Shown here one piece after another: positions 26,770 through 38,600 of a DNA stretch of 64,000 bases. Each line of letters opens with the position of its first letter. Positions within the stretch are counted from its first letter, which is position 1. The notes beneath the pieces were generated by a model. That model searched no databases. It was not told where the DNA came from and saw nothing but the letters and a program-made list of their open reading frames with translations. A program made the position numbers and the translations under genes. Source of the stretch: Struthio camelus. Taxonomy: Eukaryota > Chordata > Aves > Struthioniformes > Struthionidae. The DNA lies in NCBI RefSeq assembly GCF_040807025.1, contig NC_090942.1, forward strand, positions 40,998,911 through 41,062,910, read 5' to 3'.

Positions 26770-28329
26770 ATATATTGTGACTACCCACAGTATGTGCTTG
26801 GTGGCAAGTAGGATTTTCATAGCAGTTTAATTAGGAATTTGCATCCTTTTAGTATTAGCCATGATCATAATCGTTCTTTCATTTTTTCCCCCAAAGACAC
26901 ATAACTTCAGTTTTAAATGTCCTGTTTTTTAAATCATCTGGCAGTCCTTTTAGGGTCCTAACTGTAGATTCAATTTCAGACCTTTATTTCTTAAATATGC
27001 TACTAAACTTAATCCATTTTTATAGTAGCAGCTGAACAGGTCTTGAAAACTGGGGTGCCCAAATGTAGGCCCAGTTGGCAAACGTGACTGACTCACTGAG
27101 AGCGGTCATCTTTATAGCAGCATTTGTATATCCCAGCATTCAGGGCTGCTGAACTTTTCTGTGTTAGTGCATACCTGCATCTGTAGATTCTTGTTTTTAA
27201 AACAAAAACACTTTGTAAGGTATGTTTTAGATCTCAGTAGACTAAGCATAGTCCACGGGTCACACTGTTAACTGTACTTAGCAGAGAACCTGCAGGGGAG
27301 TAGCATAAGCTGCAAGTAAAGAAACGCAGTGGTGGTAGAATCTGTTGATAGTAGAATGCCCTTAATGGGTTGTTTCGCATCTATATCCCTAAGAAATAAA
27401 GGCGCAATGTTGATACATTCAGGGGGGATTGTTTTGAAGAGCAGAGTGATGCGTGATCTTGAAGTTAGCTGTAATTTTTTTTAAAGTAGGTAAAAATGAG
27501 AGTAACTGAAAATCGGAGATGGTGAAGGAAAAGCAAAGTTTATTCTCTAGAATTGTGTATTTGGTTCATTCTGCAGTATCTAGTACTGTGTAAAAAAGCA
27601 AACACTTAGGACATTTTGACTCAGTTTTTCTCAGGAAATCAGGAAATGAGATTTATGAAATTTTTTGGTTTGTGTCCTCTGCCTCTGTTTTTGTTTGTTT
27701 GTTTTTCACTCACTTGAACGTTTAAAACAAATCTAAAAGAGGAATTAAATCTCAAATTGTAATCCTTCAGACATCATAAAATTGTGACTAGATAGAGGAG
27801 ATGAATCCAAATTGGTGTGCCCTCTTGGAAAAAAGATAGTCTGAGCTGACATATTCCTTAGGATGGCAGCTGGTTGGGCTGCCCGTCAGCACACGCAGAC
27901 TTCCAGACTGTCTGCGCTACTACTCTCTTTTGCCTGGAGCAGGGAAGAGAGAGAGTGTGTGTCATGAAGAGATGTGGAAAAGGGGGAAGTTGAGGTTTAT
28001 CATGGTATTGGGGGAACTATTAAGCAGCAGAAGAGCAAATCTGCAGAAAACCAGTTCTTATTAGTTCTGCTGCTCATGAAAAATGATGAATGGGTGCATT
28101 ATTATTAGTGGTATTTTTTGATGAACCCCAACTAACATTCTTTTATTAGTCTCAAATGGCTCAATGTTTTTTTTTTTTTGGTGGGCAAGAGAGGATCTCA
28201 ATCTAATCTAATATTCTGCTTCAGTTGAGCAGTTGTTCTATGTGCACGTTGGTGTAACTGTCCGTAGCTCTGCAACAGATTCCAGTGCAGTACTTAATTT
28301 TGTAATGTGCTTCTAAAAATAGGTGTATA

Positions 28330-28420
28330 GTCTTATGTAACGCTTCTTGTATTGTTAGCACCTAGAGGCTTCATCCCCACTGGTATGAAGCAGCATACAA
28401 ATGCATCCTACATAGTTTTT
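28330..28420 (+). repeat. possible ancient LINE 3' tail
   Basis: The words TTGTTAGCACCTAGAGGC followed by a segment ending CAGCATACAAATGC resemble a widespread ancient amniote repeat tail of CR1-L3 type. The match is from memory of the pattern and covers under 100 bp. Confidence 0.3.
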
Positions 28421-31400
28421 GATTGTAGGTATTTTCATCTATGAAATGTTTTCTCTGTCAGTGTGGAGAAATAGTAACTTTACTTATGTTTGAGCAACGT
28501 GAAGTATCTTCTTTACAGAGTTAGGTAAATCACTCCTCTCATACACCAAAATAATGTAGTAAATTTTGCATATCTAAGAGAAGCAGCAGTTTGAAAATAC
28601 TGTACAGTATGTTAGACATTTGTTTCCATAATTTACAGAAGTACAAAGGTTTCCTGTGTACAGGTTTGTGTGCTTCCGTATGTAATGTTTTCCCATCCAC
28701 CTCTCACATAATCTGGCTCTGCACTGTAATTGTAATAGTTCTGAAAGTCTATATATGTTGCAGATGTGAAAAGGAAATAGTAATCATATTAATGTAACTT
28801 TGATGGCAAACTTGAGAAGTGTTCAGTAATAAACCTAGGGTTTTTTTTTCAGTATTTTAAATGACACTTATGATCAAATTATATTATGCTCTTAGCGGTT
28901 TTTTGCCTCTTGCTGTAGTTTTACCAATGTTTTGCTCTCTTTTAATGTGACTTTTCTCATGCTTTTTGCACTATTATCCTGTTTGAAATAATTGAATTCA
29001 GGCTGTAATTAACTTACTCTTAAATTAAATGATAGAATGCCTTGTGTCTTGCTGATCAGATGACACCTGTACAGAACAAACTTGAAATACGTAAATAATT
29101 TAAGGGATAGAAATTGGATGTATTGGGAATTATCGCTTTAGCAGAGAGTAACCTGGTTCTCATTTTTCATTTCTTCTGGAAAAAGGTATTTGTTTATGCA
29201 AATAGGGCAGCTGAGAATTCAGAGTTACAGTTCGTAAGCCTCAAAATCAGAGGTCAGAACAGAGGAAGAAACATCTATTGCTTCTTTTTTCTATTACGGT
29301 TCTTATAAAATGTAAATTTCTATAGTATTGTTTACTAACGTTTTAAGTGGTTCATCCTAAGTATTCAGTTTTTTAGTTTGGTTTCAAGGTCCTTCTTTTT
29401 CCATGGGGGGATCCTGTAGTTCAGTGAAAAGTGAATTCAGGGGATTTGAAGTCTGAAGAAATATACACTTATAAAATTAAACATACAGGCAGTCTCTTCA
29501 GTCTACTGACTGATTTTGAGAATAAATGAGATTTTGTAGATGAGATTTTGTAGGTGTGCTTAATGAATGCTTTATCTGAGCGATTTAAGTGGTTTAATTT
29601 CCTTCAGTCTCTAGCTCAGTGATCCAGAATTTTGGGGTTAGGGAAGTGCTGTCAGCCCTCAGCCTAACTTTTGCACCACAGATGTCGTGGATGAAAAACT
29701 GTGAAGCTTAGTATTTATTGCGGTTCTGTGAACACCACTGGCCCACACTTCAGTTTGAGGATTGCTCTGGGCAAAGTACGGGAGAACATTTTCCTTCCTG
29801 AGGCCAAAAAGCGTTTGCTAATATTGGAGGAAAGCACGTATTTAGGCAATTTCTACATGGATAGCTTCTGTTGCTAGATTGGACCAGGACTGCTCAGTGG
29901 GAATGTGCACAAAGACAGCATGGGACAACCTGCTATAAGGAACAGTGTCCTTTGCTTTCTCTCTTTGGCAGGGGAACCTCAGAAACCCTCTTGATCTAGG
30001 TCATAGACTGGAAGCGAAAAAAGCAAAGACGACTGCGCTTCCTTTCCTGGTGGCCTGCAGAGACCACCTCCTCATCCTAGCAAGGGGGAGACAATCTTTT
30101 CCTCCTGTTTTTGGGAAGCCACCTGTACCCCTGTGAGGGGAAGGAGCAGGTTGTCCAACACTTCGTTGTTATTATTTAGCTTTGCCTTGTTAGTAGCAAA
30201 GTTTTGAGGTTTTGCCAGTGCTGTGTCTCAGTTTGGGGCTCTCTAAAGAGCTCTGGGGAACAGGAAGGACACACTGTGGTCTGCTGGGCACTAAGGGACT
30301 TTCCAGGGCTGTGTTCTGCTCTGCAGAAACGCCAAGGACTGTGCAGGGCAGTCCAGTACTGCGGGCAGGCGCTGCTGGGAGGAGAGGCAAGTGGCAGGGG
30401 GAGGCATCCGAGAGATGAAGAGCTTGTGCAGGCCAGGCAAAGTTAGTTCTGTGCCCAGTGTGTCAGCCCTGGCCTAGGCTCTGAGTTCATACTGCTTTTG
30501 TATAGCAGAAATGAAAGGTTTTTGTAGTAAATATGTTCTTCTGTTTTGTTTAGCGGTATTTCTTCTTTTTATAGAGTAGTAATCTAGGGAGGCGAACACA
30601 GGAACAACAATTAATTCACTTGTATGTTTCAGCCTTTATGTGCCCCTTCCTCTTTCAAGAGTGTATCCCAGAGTTTCCTCACCATGACTATCCTTTGTGC
30701 ATCTCTCCCCTGGTGAGAAAAGAGTGTTAGTGTAGAGGAGGCTCTGGTGGTGGCTGGCATTTTATTGCTAGGTCTTCTTGACCTGACTCAAGCAGGGCTG
30801 CGTGAGGAATCTGTTGGCATCATTAGGTTCAGCGGAGGGAAGTCTTCTGAAAAGAATTTCCCATTTATTCTAGTACAAATAGGCAGTACATATTTCTTCT
30901 CTAAAAACTTAATTGTCCTGTTAATTTAATTTTGTGAACTTAAGGTGGTTATTCTGCACTCCTCATATAACTTTCTATTTAGCAGAAGTCTTAGATTTTG
31001 TGGAATGTGGTCTACCCCTCCCCCAGTCAAGTAAAACTATGAAATTTAATGTCAGGTTTCTTAGATTTCTGCCTTTTTGAATTGCAATTTATAAAAATAA
31101 TGGGTAGTTTTTCATGGAACAACACGTGGTCAGAATAAGCTCACATCCATCTAGTGTTGCCCTTGCTATGGTGCTGTATAAAACTGTGTGGGTATGTTTT
31201 GATCCTTGTGAAGTATGAGTATTTTGGTTGTGAACATGTTTCCTATGAAAACTCTTAGTCACTAATAATTGTAGTGACACTTTAAAATATCTGTTACTGT
31301 TTTTCCTGGAAAAGAAACGGTGTATAAAAATGTAAGAGAGTGACAGATTTCACTTAGAAATTGAGCTTCTTACGTTTGTATGCATCAAGAGAGTGTAAGT

Positions 31401-34011
31401 AATCCTCCTGTCGATGTTAAATGCTAATAGTAAAACAGAAAAACCTGTGAATGGTGGTCTTGCCTAATAAGTTACCCTCATGCGATATAGTGCAAACCCA
31501 AGGAAACCTATCTAACTTTGACTTGTCTAACAAAACAGAATTCCCTTTAGTGTTGTTTCTTCCCTCTGAATGCAGCTGCTACTATTCTCCCTTGACATTT
31601 TCTTCTTTGTTTTTGTTGTGGTTGTTTTCCCAATTTGGGTTGTGTTTTTGGGGTGGGTTGCTTGTTTTTGAAGAGCCACTTGGTATTATTCTGTCTTAAG
31701 CGACAATCCACCTGTATCGGGGTGCCTGTGCTATCTTGGAACAAGATCAAAAGCTACTGTTAAAATGGGTTCCAAAGCGTACTTGTCATATACTAGGAAC
31801 CTCACCAGTTCCTCGCAGTGAGTGTTATATCATGTTAACCGTCTGATCTCTGTGGCCACAGTAACGTTTGCAAAATAAAATTTGCACAGATCATTACATT
31901 AGTAATTTAGCTATCTGTAAGTCTATGTCCCTTGAGTAAAAATGGGACTTCAATGGTACCTTGTACCTATGTTATCAGGTGCTTATTTAAATTTTGGGTT
32001 GATGTCAAATGTGTGAGGTGGTAGTGGTAAAAACCTGTGTAATGCTATTGAGGTGGTCATGTCCCTTATGTATTCTTTTTGTAATGTTTCCGTTACATTT
32101 TTTGGAATATCAAATATGATTTGAAATGCTAGCCACTAAAGTGTTTGTCGCTTAGTGCAACAAGTTATGAATTGTGTTAGCGTATAAACCTACAGAAGAA
32201 GAGCTGTGTTTCACCAAGTGTGATGAAGGCACTCCAAGTGTTAGTGTATGCACATGATACTGGGACCTTAATTTTGATCTAAAGACAGGGCTTCAGATAA
32301 ATGCAGAACACTTTAGCTAGCCTTTTTTTGTCTTCCAGGTTCCCAGAATACCTGCCTTCCTGCCTTCTATACTCTTCTGGGTTTTTTGTTTGTTTGTTTG
32401 TCATTCTTTTTCATCTCTGATTTTCACTCTGTCTCTCCATTTCCACTCCCCGTAACCAGAAACCAGCACTTTAAGATTGAAAAGTAGTTTTGTATTAGCT
32501 CTTTTTTCTTCCTGATGCTTAGTCTTTGTATTGCCATGCCACAAGCTTGTCTCATTTTATTTTCAGTTCATAAACTGAGAGAGATGTAGGTCAGTGTTTA
32601 TATGAGCATTTAAACTTTAGTTACATTAAAAACAAACAACCCCCCTGCCTACTCGGTATGTAAAACCCTGTTTAAATGAATGTTAAAACTGCAGACTCGA
32701 AAGTCTCTGAATTCAGTAAATACTGGAATGAAGATTTTTTTTTCCCCCCTCTTAAATCGGGTTCCTACTGCATATCATTATTATATAGGGTTTTTTTTTT
32801 TTTTTGATCAAATCCTTTGAGGAAAAAAAAGCACTGCAGCCTCATTTGGTGAACAGAATGCATGGTATTAACTAACTGGCTAGATACCAAATTTTTTCTT
32901 TGTTAATGTCATTGTTCAGTTCATGCTATCCAAAATTGTAAGTGAATACTGGATTAATGTTTTCTTCCCAGTTTCTTCAGTATGGTTTCCTAAAAATGCT
33001 TTATAATACATTTTTTTGAAGTATCTTATTATATTTCCTCATTCAGGTGACAGTCCTGTGTTACAAATAGAGAAACTGATGTATCAGCTGACTGTGGGTG
33101 CTACTTAATACTTTCGTGACAGAAATAACCATTCACAATTGCACATTAAATGAAGGTTAATCTTTCTGCAAAAACAAACTCTTGAAATATTTCAAGCTGA
33201 ATGCACTCATGAAATTCTTTTTGTGCTACAGAATTATTTAAAAACAAAGAAAACAAACCCCAACAAACTTTTGAGGCAAGGATAAAATCAGTTTACCTAG
33301 GTGGCATTTTAAACATCAACCAAACACATTATTTTCTTTTTAAAATCCTCTTCCTCATGAATTACATGCCTTTCTGTAGCTGTAAGATCCTTTAGTGGGA
33401 TCCTACAGCTAAGTTGCTTCAGAACTTACTGTGCATATTCCCAGCACTCAAATTATACACCGAGTGAGGCAAACACCTATGGAAAGAGAAAGCATACTCC
33501 GGTTGCTAACTATGTTAATACATTATGTCTACCTATTGCATTGGCAGTCCTTTTCCATAGTTTTGAGGTTTGCTGATTTTTTGAAGCTTGAATCCTGCAA
33601 CCATAACTTAAAAAAAAGTTAAAATTCAGATGTTAAAATGTTGCTCATTTGAGCAACAAATTCTAAATCTACTGACCCCTGTACGGGTAAGGTTTGGCCT
33701 CTTAAGATTCACAGTAAGTATGTCTCCTGTCAGAGCTGCTGGACTAGCTTTTGCACTAGAAAATTGTTCTGTGAACCATACTGAAAAAGAAAATAAAGGT
33801 GCACCTTGACATCGTCCCTAGTCAATTGGCTGTACAGCAAAGGAATGTGGGAATCCAAAACTAGTGGGTACGGCTCCAGGTTCTGAAGTTACCCATGTTG
33901 TAGTAGCCAGATCTTACGGACTCTGTTTCTGTCTTGCTCTCCTCCTCACCCCCCAAACGAACAAACAAAAGAAAATGGAATAAAACAGTTTTCCTTATAG
34001 CACCTTACACT

Positions 34012-34236
34012 GAATCACAGGACGGTTGAGGTTGGAAGGGACCTCTGGAGATCATCTAGCCCAACCTCCCTGCTCAAGCAGGGTCCTCTAGAGCATGTTT
34101 CCCAGGATCGCCTCCAGGCGGGTTTTGAAGATCTCCAGCGAAGGAGACTCCACAACCTCTCTGGGCAACCTGGTCCAGCGCTCGGTCACCCTCACAGTAA
34201 ACAAGTTTTTCCTCAGGTTCAGACAGAACTTCCTGT
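34012..34236 (-). mobile_element. CR1 LINE, 3' end, inverted arm 1
   Basis: This is the reverse complement of an avian CR1 3' end: a short TGAATCACAG tail, then the complement of the conserved segment ending AAGGTTGGAAGG-like and ATCATCTAGCCCAACC, then the highly conserved unit ending near AGAACTTCCT. It is severely 5'-truncated, as is normal for CR1. From 34,013 to about 34,234 it matches the inverted copy at 35,386-35,608 with only two differences seen by eye. It explains the 73-aa frame at 34095-34316. Confidence 0.93.
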
Positions 34237-34239
34237 GGA

Positions 34240-35214
34240 ACAGACCTGTTTTTTGTTTTTGTTTTTTTTCCCTCCTCTCTGCAGTTATTTTTTCTGTTCC
34301 TCTTCTGAACTCTTGATTCCTCTCTGGCTTACTCCTCCTCTTGTGTCCTAGCTATCTCCTGATGGCACCCAACTGATGTTTAAGAAAATTAGTCTTCCTG
34401 AGTCCTAGGATGAAGTATCCCTAGCTAGTGTCCTGTGGCTAGACTTATATGTACGCTATTGCATAAAGCTCTGATATAAGGAGATGAAATGTGCCTTGTA
34501 GATCAGACAGGAGAATTTGTGAAATTCTGCACAGTTCTCTGTGTAATTGGGTGAACTGATGGCATTGCAGAGCCTTATGGCTGAAGCAGGCCTGAGGTTA
34601 TCTTCATTGTGATGGTACATGGTGCACCTCTAAGACCAGAAAATGAGCTGCTTATCACTGTTGCACAGTGTTCAAGTGCTAGAGCTTCCCATCAGACTAG
34701 ATTTTAGAATATTTTCAGTTGTGGGGGGAATATTTTCCTATTAAAAACATTCAGAAATGATTGAACTGTCTTAGCTGGCTTTAAAAATGAACAAATCCTA
34801 TCGGTTCAACTTGAAAGATAGTTAAATAAAATATTTGGACATAAAAGGCTTGCGCTTTCAATAGTTTGGCAAAGTGAGTTAATACAGGGTCCTGCAAGCA
34901 ATAATTAAGGTTACCCAGCAGAGTATTACTGCCTATAACAATATACATTGTTCTTAAACGTAAAAACAAATCTGTATGTTTTCATAGCCTCTTCTTCCAA
35001 ACCAATGTATTTGAAGGCAACCTTAAACAATGCCCAAAATGATGTGCAATTCATATGCACGTAAGTTATTTTGCAGTTGTCTGAATATGAAACTTAAGAA
35101 AAATCTGCTGTAGACAATTTATAGAAAATGCTCCAGGAGTGTTGGATAAACCTCACATAACAGGATTATTTTCAGAATTCCTAACTTCAAAACTTGATTC
35201 TCTCCTTCCCCCCG
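34240..35214 (+). other. spacer between the CR1 arms
   Basis: About 1 kb of AT-rich intron-like sequence with no recognised element or exon. It would form the loop if the flanking CR1 copies pair in RNA. Confidence 0.5.
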
Positions 35215-35227
35215 CCCCCCCCCCCCA

Positions 35228-35613
35228 AACGCCTTGGGATTGTTTAGCCTGGAGAAGAGAAGACTGAGGGGGGATCTCGTCAATGTGTATAAGTATTTGA
35301 AGGGAGGGTGTCAAGAGGATGGGGCCAGACTCTCCTATCGCCGTGCCCAGTGATAGGATGAGAGGCAACAGGCATAAACTAAAACATAGGAAGTTCTGTC
35401 TGAACCTGAGGAAAAACTTGTTTACTGTGAGGGTGACCGAGCGCTGGACCAGGTTGCCCAGAGAGGTTGTGGAGTCTCCTTCGCTGGAGATCTTCAAAAC
35501 CCGCCTGGAGGCGATCCTGGGAAACATGCTCTAGAGGACCCTGCTTGAGCAGGGAGGTTGGGCTAGATGATCTCCAGAGGTCCCTTCCAACCTCAACTGT
35601 TCTGTGATTCTGT
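35228..35613 (+). mobile_element. CR1 LINE, 3' end, inverted arm 2
   Basis: A 5'-truncated CR1 of about 385 bp on the + strand. It opens with the conserved TTTAGCCTGGAGAAGAGAAG word, runs through GATGGGGCCAGACTC, the GATAGGATGAGAGGCAA region and the GACCGAGCGCTGGACCAGG region, and ends in TTCTGTGATTCTGTGA, the short terminal repeat of avian CR1. A C-rich run (35,208-35,226) abuts its left end. It explains the minus-strand 124-aa frame at 35153-35527 and the + frame at 35319-35534. Confidence 0.95.
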
Positions 35614-38600
35614 GAGTTATTTGCCCATGATTTCCTTTAAAAATGGCACTGGAGTTAAATGCTTAGAAAAAAGTATTTCTATTTTCTCAATATCTCTTTT
35701 GATTTTGGAAGGAGTCACAGAGGAAGTTTCACTGGAGGAGAGAATTTGTATTTTAGGGTAGTTTTTCACCTGTAAAAACTGTTGGGAGATTACTGACATG
35801 AAAGTACATTTGAAAGGGGGATAGCTGCAACCTAATAATCATGGAGTGGCTACCATTGGCTACACTTAAAAAAAAAACCAACCAAACAAACAAAAAAACC
35901 CCACCATCCTATTCTTTATAGGTGCTTTTTCTGTTTGTCTTGTAAGTGAAGATATTATAGCTGTAAGTGCATAGGAGAATTACGTAACAGGAAAAAGGGA
36001 TGATGCAATTAAAAGGGAAAGTGTGTATTAGAATAGGAGTGAATGCTCTCCGGTGAAATGAAAGTTCTAATTTTATTTGATGTGTTCACCTACATTACAA
36101 CTATCATGAAAATAGTGAAGAAGTATACTCAAATAATATATGACTCTCTTCTCCTCCTTCTATTTTACAAGTGAGGCAGTTAATATCCAGACTTGGCCAT
36201 AAATCTTCTGGTATCAATTTAAGGTGCAGATTTATCCCACCTTATCTTCCTCCACTTAGTTTCAGTACTTGCGGTGGAATTTCTCTCTTCTAACTTTAGC
36301 TTCCTAAAAGGTAGTAATCTAGGCCTCCAAAAATCCAATGAAAGAAGTGGAAGAGCTTCATGTATACTTGAGAACACATGCATGTACCAGAAATGAGCAT
36401 TTGCTCTGTAAATGAATAAGCATACCTGAGCAGAGTGTTACTTTAATATGTGTCTAATATGACAGATTATAGTGTCAGTGTAAGAAGTGTGGTAGCCTTT
36501 TTCTCATTTCTAAATTGTGAAGTAAAGTAGTTAGGATAGTTTTGTGGTTGTACTGTGATATTTAGGCATACAAACAGCTATGCAAGAATATATAATCACT
36601 AAAACCGCTATCTAATTATGCTTTTTCTGAGCACTGCTTCTCTGTGACTGTAGCAGTAGTGTTTATTGAGATTACAAATTGGAATGTGGTTAGCATATTT
36701 TCCTGTAATGGACCAGTACTGGATTCTTACTTTCCTCCTTTCAGTCTGTGTTAGGCCTGTGGTGTGGTGGTTGCCCTTCTCAGTAAAGGGAATTTTGCTT
36801 TGTTTACTAGCCATTCCTTCTTCAGGCTCAGCGCTTCTGGGATCTTTCCTCTCGCACCTTCTTTGTCGTGGAAAACTGTAGTCTGAAATTAATAAACATT
36901 GACTGAAAAAAGTAATATGTGGAATAATGTTTAATGTGTAGTTCTTAATGATATATACTGTTTGTGTGTAATTCTGTTAGTTTTGCAGATGTTCAGTGTG
37001 TGCTTCCCCCCTTCAGATGTTAATCTTTGCCAATTTTGCCTCTAAATACATTAAAGTTATAGTTTTCTGCTTATTTTTAGGGAAGCAGAATGGTATAAGT
37101 TGATTTTAGGTGTAAAATATGAAGAACAGAAGGTTTGTGAGCCTTGTAATCTTTGTTCAGGGTACCCTAATTTTGCAGTTATCCTTACACTTGTGAGAAA
37201 GCCCTTACTGGGCAAATACCCTAACCTGGTTAAGCTAGACTAAGGCCTTGACCTTGCTTTTAAAAACCTCCGTAAAATACAAGATAAAAATCCCTGTTAC
37301 CAATTTCAGTTTCTTGTCTAATTTAGAACTTGCTTATATACATTGCCTCTCAGTTTTTTCACCTTTTTTATGTGAAGTCCTGTGCAATATACTTGAGTCA
37401 CTGAGTTTTAATAATGTTGGCTTTCTCAAAAAAGAAAAGCAAATTTCTTTTTACAATGTATTTGTTCTTTAAATTAGCTATCAGACTTTACAACTATAGA
37501 AGTGTGATTGATCCTGATGGACTTGCAAAATTTTACTGTCAAAAATTTTTCTAAAAAAAGTTCTATTTCAATAAGAAATGTAGTGATAAAAGTCTAACTT
37601 TCTGAAATCAGATAGATATGGAAGTGGTTAAGGGAGCCTCCATTAAGGCAGCAGAAATGTATTACTGCCATAGACATCATAAAAATGACACATGTTAATC
37701 ATGATGCAGTTCAAAGGAGTAAACTGCTAACAGTTTGTTTCATTTATGCTTTTGTCTTGGGATGTTTGATCATAATGCGGGAACACTTTACATTGAAAGA
37801 AAAGTATGAGTAGGTTAATTGTATTTAATTTTATTTAACTTTTTCTTAAAGCATTTTTTACACTGTCTAACTTTCCTTGGTTAGCTTAAAGGAGCTCCCT
37901 TTAGGGTTGTCATGGAAAGTAAATGTTCAGACCCAGAGACTCTCCTGCTCTCTCTGAGTTAAGAGAGGAAGAGCCGATTCTGGATTTGTCATTTTGTAGG
38001 TGAGGTGTCCTAGAGAGGAGGACTCCGTATTTAAATGTTGAGTGCCATGTAAGAGAGTGCAGCAGGGTGTCCGCTGAAATGCATTCTGAGAGTATACAAA
38101 GAGAAGGTCATTAAACCGTTCTTTATTTACCTGTTTCCCCTGATTTCTCATAGCTGGTCTTATAGCTCCCTATTCCAAGAACATAAAGAAATAAGCTGTG
38201 TCTTAGAATTCTGTTTCCCTTTCTGCCCTTCCTGAAAATGCCTGTGTTAGCTTTCACAGGCTATGAATGATATTTTGTCTAGGAAATTGTACAGGAATTG
38301 AGAGATTTTTTTTTTTAAAAAACTGTGGGAATGGAAAAAGAGATGAAGGTCTTGTCCAATATGGACTCCTCAAGAAAGTGTCATGTTCTTCTCTGATGTG
38401 AAGCAAGAGTTTATGCAAGGAAACAGTTTATGCAAGGTGCTGATTTCCCCTAGAAAGACGTTAGATGGGGAAGAATGACCTAAACCTACCCTACTGTACC
38501 TCTGTGGTGTCAGTCTTCCCAATGAAACATCAACCCGCAAAGCGTTAGCTTTGATGCAGTCATGTTTGAACAGACTATTTACAATCATCATCATAAAACA

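Larger units (their letters stand above)
25550..34010 (+). other. intron 1 sequence with minor repeats
   Basis: AT-rich sequence with no supported exon. It contains a TG/TA microsatellite (about 26,603-26,660), a candidate recursive splice site (26,763/26,764), a 14-bp tandem duplication (29,527-29,554), TTTG runs (about 27,690 and 32,386) and a 15-T run (32,791-32,805). A stretch at about 27,040-27,070 and another at 28,340-28,415 resemble tails of ancient amniote LINEs. Small frames such as 29,945-30,136 and 30,204-30,446 lie in a locally GC-richer patch but have no recognisable product. Confidence 0.45.

Noticed and set aside
34095..35527. Two frames with an identical N-terminal stretch beginning MFPRIASRR, on opposite strands
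   Set aside because: Both are antisense readings of the CR1 3' end, not a duplicated gene.
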